Assembly (NCBI GenBank): GCA_964016885.1
Contig: OZ024740.1
Span: 295,036,097 to 295,100,096 of the forward strand
Direction of reading: 5' to 3'
Length of the DNA: 64,000 nucleotides
Source: Eledone cirrhosa
Taxonomy: Eukaryota; Mollusca; Cephalopoda; Octopoda; Eledonidae
Part shown: positions 55,400 through 64,000 of the stretch, piece after piece
How positions within the stretch are numbered: position 1 is the first letter of the stretch
How the letters are laid out: the number at the start of each line of letters is the position of its first letter
Notes under the pieces: model-generated
The model's input: the letters and a program-made list of their open reading frames with translations, nothing else
Told to the model about the DNA's origin: nothing
Databases searched by the model: none
Made by a program: the position numbers and the translations under genes

Positions 55400-55679
55400 A
55401 AGGGAGAAATTTAGAACAAATACCGAGGTATTTCGAATCTGACGCCTTAACGACTTCACCAATTCCATTGTGTACTACCATAGTGGAAAATGTCAATATC
55501 ATCTGCAATTATCTAAATTGTCTTCCAGGATTGTTAATGGCTTAATCAGAAAAGGACGTGCAGGACATATGAGGCTGGTGTTATCTTCAATCTATAAATG
55601 GGACACCTGGTCTAAATACTTGCAACCGAATGCATTCAAGAGTCGTGTTGTAGTATTAAACCAGGCAGCGAATTAACAC

Positions 55680-55862
55680 TACTATTCAAGAAGAGTAGGA
55701 ATCTCTCCAACAGGTTTCTGCATAGCTTTCGTCTACCAAAGCTCGCTGAAGCTATGGTTGAAGACAATTTACCAACATGCTGCGCAGTGAAAATCAAATC
55801 CGAACCCCCAGAGATTGTGAAACTAATTTCTTAACCACTCAGCGACATCTGCGCATTTTGAA
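55680..55862 (-). repeat. tRNA-headed SINE, other family
   Basis: Minus strand: 'gcagatgtcgctgagtggtt' (A box) and 'gggggttcggatttgatt' (B box), then 'ttggtaaattgtcttcaacc' and 'gtagacgaaagctatgcaga'. The central blocks of the other SINE families are not present. Confidence 0.65.
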
Positions 55863-56405
55863 ATTGTAAGAAAGCTTATAGTTTTTTTTTTATCAGCTAA
55901 TCTGGAGGAACACTCTGCCCGTAACTCTTCTCAGGGCCTTCGAGACTTGTGACAGAGAAGGAAGAATCTTATTTCTAATCGAAGGCTTTGTAAAAATGAT
56001 TGTAATAGAGTGAATTCCGGTAGAGATCCCCAAGAGCCAGATGGTAGAGGGAAATCGGACAGCTGATTAGGCCACGGCTAGATTTGACCTCAGAAAGCAA
56101 ATTGACGGAAAAATACCACTAAAATTTTCAGATTAAATAGTATCGTCAATCAAATATCTATATAAACCCGGCGATATAAACAAAATTACCCCAACTGCCA
56201 TTATGCTATTACAGAAAGGCCTCATACTCTCCACTTACGACATATATAGCGCAAATATAGCAAAAACAGATGGTATGTAGAGGAACTACAACAACTTCAT
56301 TAAAAATATAGCAGCATAGATTCAGCTTGCACATACACGATAGTTATATTCTGTTATATCCTAGAAAACGCAAATGAACACCAAAACAGTGTATTCTAGA
56401 AGTTT
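55863..56405. other. Non-coding stretch, no gene seen
   Basis: No domain or shared repeat is recognized. Confidence 0.55.
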
Positions 56406-56409
56406 ATAA

Positions 56410-56640
56410 ATTTGTTTGGGTATTTCAAACTTGGCATACCTCTCTCTAGGTATGAACACAGCCGATTTCTTTCAGAGGAGAGAAAGAGTGATAGAGAGCA
56501 AGTGAGAAAGAGATATATAGGAAGAATCGACATCAGTATTACACTGGTACTTAATCATAGACCTTGAAAGTTGACTTTAGCGGGATTTACAATCAGGGCG
56601 CTGAGAGCCGGAATGAATACTGCAAAACCTTCTAAATGTA
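56410..56640 (-). repeat. Composite SINE with internal CT tract and 3' module, copy 3
   Basis: Minus strand: head '...ttttgcagtattcattccgg', B-box region 'tgattgtaaatcccgc', body 'taagtaccagtgtaatactg', a CT-rich tract (56475-56515), then 'gaaagaaatcggctgtgttc', 'tacctagagagagg' and 'gccaagtttgaaatacccaa'. The 3' module is collinear with copies 1 and 2. Confidence 0.75.
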
Positions 56641-57512
56641 TAGAAAATGGAGAAATAGCAAACAAACTACTAGCCTAAATTTTGTGAATGATATTATAGT
56701 TGTAACTCAAAGTGAGTTTACAAGTACTTTTACAAACCAAGCATCCATTGTTTGAGAAATGCAATTAAAATTTCTACAGATCCGTATGTTGAATGAACAT
56801 CTTCCCTTACCGCGAGATTGGCAAAATCATCAATGGAAAGATGTCGCTTTTGGAAAGCTGGAAGATTTAGAAGTTTCTTACAGGCACTGGCGGACTGGAT
56901 CTAAAAATATTGGTTGTCAGGAGATAAAGGGGGTCCGCTCATATATAGAATGCTATTATTTAATTTACATTTAAAAACAACACATAAGTGAAAACAAAAC
57001 TGGAATCAAATTTTTGCGGAAAAAAATTTGTATTTTTTACTAATTATAGTGTATATATACTGTACATATTACTGGCAGTATACAGTAATACTAAATGTTA
57101 ATACATAATGTTATAATTGAATTTTTAAATAATTGTGCCTGTATAGTATACTGTTATTTAAAGTAGAGTATGCAAATGACCGTTTTTACCTTTTCCAATA
57201 AAAGATATAAAATAACTTTCGAAATATACATATCCAGAGACTTTCAATACTCACTCAATATATATATCTAGGAGTGTGTGTATGTGTGTACATGTACATG
57301 TGTATATATAGATTTACACACACACACGCACACAGACGCACACACATATATATTTGTATACATATATGTTTTCAACTTGTGCTAAAATTAATTGGCAACT
57401 CATTCTTCTTTGGGACTTTACACTGAAGAACTGACCACTAATTGATTCTACATATGCCTTTAACCCATTGACGTCAAAAAGTACTTGGCCAGCAACTCGT
57501 GTGTATGTGTAA

Positions 57513-57517
<5 letters not shown>

Positions 57518-57561
<44 letters not shown>
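57518..57561. repeat. (TA)n microsatellite
   Basis: A TA run about 65 bp upstream of hammerhead motif HH2. Confidence 0.95.
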
Positions 57562-57566
<5 letters not shown>

Positions 57567-57625
57567 CAAGGCTCTGATACCATCAACACAATACACACAG
57601 AGCTGGCATATCTAAGAACTGACTA

Positions 57626-57681
57626 ACTGCCTGATGAGGTCATAGCCATTCAATGGCTATCATCGAAATATATATAGCAGT
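57626..57681 (+). ncRNA. Hammerhead ribozyme motif HH2
   Basis: Stem I is ACTGC (57626-57630) with GCAGT (57677-57681). The core is CTGATGA (57631-57637), followed by stem II (57638-57664, a long hairpin with 'atagccatt' and 'aatggctat', one C-C mismatch near its base), GAAA (57665-57668), a minimal stem III in TATATATA, and the cleavage triplet ATA ending at 57676. All invariant positions (C3 T4 G5 A6, G8 A9, G12 A13 A14) are present. This is a type I hammerhead with a very short stem III, as known for Penelope-like elements. (TA)n follows about 50 nt downstream. Confidence 0.8.
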
Positions 57682-57740
57682 AAATAAAGGATTATGAGTT
57701 CATGCAATTGACTTATGTTTCGTCACTATATATATATATA

Positions 57741-57985
57741 TAAGGATAAGGAACAAGGATTCAGTGTTGCATCATAACATATTTAATAACATATTACATA
57801 TGTTTCTCTATCGATCAGCTCGAGGCAAGATCTATTATAGATCGGACCTGACTCTGTAACCGACAGGTCGTCAGATATGCTTAGTATATGAGTTCGTCTC
57901 CTTATAGTATTATACTCTGCTCTACGCGAACATGAAGTGCTCAACCAACATACCGCCTACGGACGCATTTTTCATGCAACCATAC

Positions 57986-57990
<5 letters not shown>
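57741..57990 (-). repeat. Unclassified dispersed repeat, copy 2
   Basis: The reverse complement of 57890-57985 matches 38560-38650 ('aggcggtatg', 'ggttgagcact', 'gagcagagtat'). (TA)n borders it on both sides. The remaining part (gacgacctgtcggttacaga on the minus strand) has only weak similarity to copy 1. Confidence 0.55.
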
Positions 57991-58070
<80 letters not shown>

Positions 58071-58075
58071 TATAT
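57991..58075. repeat. (TA)n microsatellite
   Basis: About forty TA units. Confidence 0.97.
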
Positions 58076-59730
58076 GCATGTGTGTCCATGTATGTATACA
58101 TGCATGAATGAATTCAGTAGTGTATACATTTAGACAACCAGTTATTTTAACTGGTTATATTTTGGTTTCTATTAATTCCATAGGGAATTGTTTGAACAAA
58201 TGCTTTGCTTATTTGTTTATTTATTTAAAAAAAAATATTTATTCTTTCTATGAGAAATTGTTTTAAAGATATGTTTTGAAAGCAAAGAATTGGCCCCTAA
58301 AATACTACAGTGGGTACTTGCAATGCTACAGTGGGCTCTCTGAGGTCCACTTGCCATTGGACAACCTGGCAACCTGGCCTGTCCGCCACTGCTAACATGT
58401 ACTTGTGTAGACATGAAACATGGCTGAAATATGCCAATAAAGAAATCAGATTCAAGATTTTGCATGTAAGAGAATTCAGAACTATGAGCATGTTATAAAC
58501 AGATCTTCGTAAATCAAATACCAGAATGGGAACTCGCGTGCCTTCAGTAATCGGAGGCTTTGAAATGGAAATGTGGCAAAATAAGTAAAGACAGATTAAA
58601 GCTGACAAGCAGAAATGTGATGGAGATGGATTTTCAATACAGAAAAAAAAAAAAATGAAATGTAGCGTAAAATATGATACAGAGTAGAAGTAGATGAAAA
58701 GGCTGATTTGCATAGAGTAGATTAAGGGTTATTATAGCTACATAAGGATGCCATATTTTCAGCTGAGAAGATCTTGAACCGTTTGCCCAGCTGTAGACTT
58801 TGGAATATTCTATGATAGATGATTTCATTATAATATTATCAGTGGATAGAATTTGATTGCGTATTTTCAATGAACAGGTTTTTTTTTTAATTGTAATTTG
58901 GGATTTAGACAGTGAAAATTTTATAAATTTATCTGATAAACAAGAGAGAAAAAGAAAGAGAAGAAATAGCGGGACGGGAAAAACATAAAAAAAACAAGAA
59001 AGAAGAAGGGGAGCGTCTCTACACCCTTGACTAGGTGGTACATTCCAATTGCGCCCCGTCGACAAGATGGTGAAAGCCTTCTCGTGAAGAACAGCCAGCG
59101 ACATCCGCAGCACCAGCCATCACACCTCACGGGCTCCTTCTTCAAGTGAGATTAACTCATCTCGATTTTGCGGAGTCAGAACCGAGGACATCAGTGGTCT
59201 CGATAACAACCGGCACAAAAAAAGTGGTGGGATTTTAATTTAGTGTATTTGAAATTACAATTGAATCTAGCTGCCATATTACTTATGTGTTGAGAACGAT
59301 GTCTCAATTTGTCACACATGTTGAACAATAAGAGACCAAATATTCACGTTTCCAATTATTCCCCCTATTCACAGAAAATCAAGACATTATTGTCATGCAT
59401 TTCAGAGTTTAACCAACCCGATGATTCCATATACAAAGGAACATTACTATAGCAGCACTATATATGTTATACAGATTATAGGAAATACCTAGACTGGTCA
59501 GGAAATACCTAAACTGGATAATGTGTATGATTTACATATGTTTGGCGACGTAATTAAATATATAATAAACATTTATAGAACACAGCGTATATTTGAAGGT
59601 CCTGGTTTCTAATCCTACATTTGTCTCTGTAAATAGTTATTTCTCCAAAGTTACTCAAACATTTAATCCAATATATCATTTGTACATATATACTGAATAT
59701 TCATGTAATAATATCTAAAGTCTAAAGACT
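58076..59730. other. Non-coding stretch, no gene seen
   Basis: The frames at 58297-58713 and 58634-59145 (minus) are Phe/Leu-rich readings of A-rich DNA. A short block 'gcagtggcggac' (minus, near 58395) also occurs near 56890 (plus) and may mark an unidentified repeat family. Confidence 0.5.
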
Positions 59731-59734
59731 ATCT

Positions 59735-60003
59735 CGAGCCCGGAGGCTTCCCAAATCGGTGCTTATCCGGTTTTCTGTGGCGTTAAGCAATTGAGAGTAC
59801 AAAACTGTCCCCCGGACACAACGCCAGTCCATCGCAGGGTTAAACCTCTAGCTATTGCTGGTACCCATTTTCAGATGAATATACTGGAGCAACGTGAAAT
59901 GAAGTATTTTGTTCAAGAATACAATATACAACCCAGTGGAGGAATTAAATCCACGACATTATGATCATAAGTCCAACACCCTTACCACTACTACATCCTA
60001 GAA
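59735..60003 (-). repeat. SINE with 'tttcacgttgctcc' central domain, copy 3
   Basis: Minus strand: degraded tRNA-like head (gtagtagtggtaagggtgtt, 'gtggatttaattcctcc'), then 'catttcacgttgctccagta', and a long 3' part with 'aaccctgcgatggactggcg' and 'aaaaccggataagcaccgat'. The head has lost most of its B-box consensus, so this is an old copy. Confidence 0.75.
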
Positions 60004-61060
60004 ATAAATTATTAAAATAGCATTCTTATTTTTAATTACTTCCACTTTTCAGTAATCAACATAAACTGCAGGTTTTTTTAAATGCAAACAGTTAATTTAT
60101 CAAAACGAAAATTTCCAAGTTTGTATGATTATTCATTTATCCAGTAGTTATAATCAAATGTTTTAACAAAGTAAAAAGTGAAACACTGCGTTTCGACATT
60201 GTAAAAATTTACCCATTGACTATATGTATGTAATAAATTTACTATCACTGGCAATATTGAGATTGATATAAAATACTGTACAGTGATAACAGGTTAGCAA
60301 TCACTCATCACATGAATAACCAATATTTGGATAGGTTTAGATAGACCCTTATAGACTATTAGAAATTTCAAATAAAAATTACCTTAGTTTAAGTCTTACA
60401 ACTTATAAATACAGAAAATCAAACGAAAACATACTATATATTATTTTAATAGAATCTGTACTCAATTACCTGTCATCATAAAACAATCTAGTCAGAAATA
60501 TTATAAAGAGAATATCAAACTTCACTCCCCGGTAGATATATTTAAATATACTGTACACTACTACAATAATGCTCTGAAGAAAAGCCAATTCAAAAATAAA
60601 TTGAAATATACACAAGATGCAGAAATTAACAGAATAACAGCTCTGGAGAAACAAACATTGTCTGGCTATATGCATTTCTTTGGAATTCTATAGCGATTAT
60701 CCATAAATACCATAGGTTGCTGGATATAATGGTTTAAAAGTTAAACAAAATTGTTAAGAAAACATAGGTACTCTGATAGCTCGAAGCGATTAAACTAGCT
60801 CCACACACAGTATTTAATGAATATCTTTACCATAATTGAACTACAATCACTGAGAGTGACGCTCAAAGAAAAGGGAGGTAATTTCAAGAAATCAAGAATT
60901 AATCTCTCAAAATTAATTTATATGCTAAGGGAAGAATTTAGACTTTGCATGCAAGGGACAACTATAGATACGTTTCAATCTTATTGAATCTCATCATAGT
61001 AGTATAGTCTACTGAAGTTTTGGCATATAGAGCAATTTCTCTACGGCCATTTTATTTCTT
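60004..61060. other. AT-rich stretch, no gene seen
   Basis: No domain or shared repeat is recognized. Confidence 0.6.
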
Positions 61061-61065
61061 AATTA

Positions 61066-61805
<740 letters not shown>

Positions 61806-61806
61806 G

Positions 61807-61807
<1 letters not shown>

Positions 61808-61887
<80 letters not shown>

Positions 61888-62206
61888 TCCTAATGTTTGT
61901 TGAGTGAGTTGGAATTTGGCCGGAGTATCGCTAAAAAGCTTTCTCCGACAATGTATTTATATATATATATATATATATATGGGAATAGAGATGATGTATA
62001 TATATTATCAATTGATTTTCTGGACATGTTTTACTCTAGTATTTTGCTCTGATTATTTAATTCATTGAGCCACAACGTGAAAAGTTGCCAAAACACATAC
62101 ATACCTTTGACTTTGTTTAATTGGTGTATGTGTAAATATTTTTATATATATATATATAAATATTTACACATACACCAATTAATATATATACACATACACA
62201 TGTATG

Positions 62207-62264
<58 letters not shown>
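61808..62264. repeat. Three (TA)n runs with short spacers
   Basis: TA runs at 61808-61885, 61958-61980 and 62215-62264. A perfect palindrome of 'aattggtgtatgtgtaaata' and its complement occupies about 62119-62182. Confidence 0.92.
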
Positions 62265-62268
<4 letters not shown>

Positions 62269-62269
62269 G

Positions 62270-62620
62270 AGTAATATTGTAGAACAATAAAACTATGCAT
62301 AAATCAGATAAGTAGCACTCAACAGTTGGTAGAACTATAATAAAGATGAAATAAAGATGGTTATAAGAGTTCCATATATTTTATTATACGTATTTTGAAT
62401 ACAAAATCATCCTGGGACAGATGTTGTGTTCTCTTCAGATAAAAATAAGGTACAATGATATGAGACATAAGAGCACTTGCTTATAGGAAAGTGCTAAGTC
62501 TACATATGACAGAAATATATGTGTTAAGAAATAGATAGGAAAATAGAAGAAAAGGAAAGAAGAAGGGAAAAAAGGAAAAAGAAAGAGAAGAAAGAAAAAA
62601 GAAGGAAGAATATATATATA
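62270..62620 (-). repeat. Repeat unit carrying hammerhead relic HH5
   Basis: On the minus strand: a pyrimidine-rich tract (62530-62610), about 90 bp with 'tatgtctcatatcattg', the hammerhead region (62383-62445), and about 110 bp leading to (TA)n. The same order is seen at 63440-63790. I infer a repeat family of roughly 350-450 bp. Confidence 0.6.
62383..62445 (-). ncRNA. Hammerhead ribozyme relic HH5 (G12 changed)
   Basis: Minus strand: stem I TTTTTAT/ATAAAA, core CTGAAGA (62438-62432), a long stem II with GAA/TTC at its base and CATC/GATG at its top. At the place of GAAA it has AAAA (62396-62393): G12 is A. The following bases 'atacgtataataaaa' match HH4 (atatatataataaag). The loss of G12 should abolish cleavage. 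Confidence 0.6.
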
Positions 62621-62805
62621 TACACACATACATGTACGTACACACAGATGCATGCAAGCACAAACACACACTGATACACAAACACAGACACACACACACA
62701 AGCACACATATATATATCTTAGAATTAAAAGTATTCCTTAACACACCAAAATATATTTGGAAAATGATAAACTTTCTGATTATTCTTTGGAAAAGTAATT
62801 GTTAT

Positions 62806-62806
62806 C

Positions 62807-62860
<54 letters not shown>
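62806..62860. repeat. (TA)n microsatellite
   Basis: TA run about 30 nt downstream (minus strand) of hammerhead HH3. Confidence 0.95.
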
Positions 62861-62862
<2 letters not shown>

Positions 62863-62887
62863 TGTAATAAACAACATAAGACAATTA

Positions 62888-62960
62888 TTCCATTTACCAA
62901 AGGTTTCACGAAGACAGACGAGCTCGACACAGACGTCTGAAATCGTTCATCAGAATGAAA
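62888..62960 (-). ncRNA. Hammerhead ribozyme motif HH3
   Basis: Minus strand: stem I TTTCATT (62960-62954) pairs with AATGGAA (62894-62888) with one G-T. The core is CTGATGA (62953-62947). Stem II is ACGA...TCGT at its base and CAGACG/CGTCTG at its top, separated by a 3-nt internal loop. GAAA is at 62907-62904, stem III is ACC/GGT with a TTT loop, and the cleavage triplet is GTA ending at 62895. All core bases are canonical and every stem closes, so this is the best-formed motif in the window. (TA)n follows. Confidence 0.85.
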
Positions 62961-63043
62961 TTTTATTTGAAGTGGATGTAAGATATGGATTTAAAAACAA
63001 AGGCAAAAATAATTATTCAGATTTGTGTGTACGCATGTATATG

Positions 63044-63200
63044 TGTGTGTATGTGTGTGTATATGTGTGTATATATGGAAGTTTAGAAAAACCAGTATAT
63101 ATGTACACACATATATATATATGTATATATATATGTGTGTGTATGTAAATTTTTTTTTGTGTGTGTGTAAGTACGTGCGTATATATATATAATTTTATAC
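63044..63200. repeat. GT/TA-rich microsatellite
   Basis: Short GTGTGTAT and TA runs with 'tttttttt' interruptions, continuing in diluted form to about 63420. No gene is seen. Confidence 0.8.
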
Positions 63201-63439
63201 GTGAGTGTATTTTTTTTTGTTATCTATATTTACTTCCTTGTCCGTATTCCTATACACGCATAAATTTGCACGGAACATTTTTTTGTATTTTATAAATGCG
63301 TTTATATTATATGTATGTACGGTTTATATATTTTTTATTGTATGTGTGTGTGTTTATATATTGTGTGTATGTATGTGTATACATGTGTTTGTGTATGTCT
63401 ATATATGTTTGAGTATGTGTATATTTGTACGTATGTTAT

Positions 63440-63790
63440 TCAAAATATTAACAAATGAAGATATTCACATAATCAAAAAATAAGCTTTATTATATATATT
63501 TCGAAGGTACTGTGTTGTTTTTTTCAGTACGTTCTCGTCAGATAAAATATATGATTTGATATATGACATACCTCTACGGTCTTGATATTTCAATTCCAGT
63601 ATTGGCAGTGATTTATTTAATCAAACCTCAACATTTATATACCACAAATAATAATATGATAAACATAAAGAAGAAAAGGACAAGGAGCGCATTAGAGATA
63701 TAAGAGAGGGTGTAAAGAGGAGGAAGGCAAGAAGAAGAAAGAAAGAAATAAAAAATAAAAAAATAATAAAAAATAAATAAATACATACAT
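63440..63790 (-). repeat. Repeat unit carrying hammerhead HH4
   Basis: Minus strand: pyrimidine-rich tract (63660-63780), about 100 bp with 'tatgtcatatatcaaatc', hammerhead HH4, and an A/T-rich segment ending in TA/CA microsatellite. The order matches the unit at 62270-62620. Confidence 0.6.
63485..63547 (-). ncRNA. Hammerhead ribozyme motif HH4
   Basis: Minus strand: stem I TTTAT (ending at 63542) pairs with ATAAA (63490-63486). The core is CTGACGA (63541-63535). Stem II is GAACGTACTG/CAGTACCTTC with one C-C mismatch at the fourth pair, exactly where HH2 has its mismatch. The loop is A-rich, GAAA is at 63502-63499, stem III lies within TATATATA, and the triplet ATA ends at 63491. All invariant bases are present. 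Confidence 0.82.
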
Positions 63791-63799
63791 ATTTAAATG

Positions 63800-64000
63800 T
63801 TATATAATAAAAGAAGAAGAAAGGAGAAATAACGACAAAAGAGAGGAACATAAAATATATGTTATGATATATAGAAAAAAACCCCGTTGTTTTCAAATAT
63901 TAGGTCAATTGAGGCAACCAATCAATTACCATAAAACATTGAATATTTCTTGTATTTGATTATGGTTAAGCTAATTATACTTATATATTATATCAAAATT
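63800..64000. other. Right end of window, no gene seen
   Basis: A/T-rich DNA without recognized repeats or domains. Confidence 0.6.

Noticed and set aside
57855..57885. CTGACGA followed by CCTG...CAGG on the minus strand
   Set aside because: The GAAA box is missing (tccg instead) and stem I does not close, so it is not counted as a hammerhead.
58634..59145. Phe/Leu-rich minus-strand frames as membrane proteins
   Set aside because: The hydrophobic residues come from reading A-rich DNA on the other strand; no start context or family similarity was seen.

Overview
The window looks like intergenic DNA from a cephalopod mollusc, most likely an octopus. The evidence is the repeat complement: at least fifteen copies of a tRNA-derived SINE with an 'aattgctggccttgtgcc' 3' end, three SINEs sharing a 'tttcacgttgctcc' central block, very long di-, tri- and tetranucleotide microsatellites, LINEs that end in C2H2 zinc fingers, and a Penelope-like element. 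This organism call is inference; no host gene, rRNA, standard tRNA gene, operon or CRISPR array was found. All long reading frames are retroelement or transposon remnants, and none of the elements is intact.

Layout. 1-900: C-terminal remnant of a restriction-like-endonuclease (RLE) LINE. 1930-15600: a nested retroelement block almost entirely separated by (ATT)n: a SINE, a LINE tail, three RLE-LINE fragments (minus strand), two nearly identical Tx1/L1-like LINEs in head-to-tail order (A, 4333-8689; B, 8756-14612), then three SINEs. 15160-17020: a Helitron inside a pair of inverted and direct repeats. 17275-18100: a fold-back element and a second Helitron-like sequence. 18136-22742: a Penelope-like element (reverse transcriptase plus GIY-YIG endonuclease) between inverted terminal repeats. 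23250-31105: SINE pieces, a mariner-type MITE, (ATGT)n-tailed LINE 3' ends with C2H2 fingers, a LINE with the head-inverted structure expected of twin priming, and a decayed Tx1-like copy. 32640-32990: mariner transposase relic. 33139-38333: a third, divergent Tx1-like LINE (C) with (ATCT)n on both sides. 38370-64000: mostly AT-rich non-coding DNA with microsatellites, SINEs, one hAT-type MITE and several hammerhead-ribozyme motifs.

Two themes stand out. First, Tx1-like copies A and B and element C have microsatellite sequence on BOTH ends, (ATT)n for A/B and (ATCT)n for C, and the RLE fragments also sit between (ATT)n blocks. This suggests microsatellite-directed integration, with each insertion leaving a landing site for the next. 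Second, four well-formed type I hammerhead self-cleaving motifs, one mutated relative, and a degenerate hammerhead-like fold in each Penelope terminal repeat are present. Nearly all are followed within about 40-150 nt by A/T-rich DNA and a (TA)n or mixed TA/CA microsatellite. They look like dispersed Penelope termini or small non-autonomous, retrozyme-like repeats.
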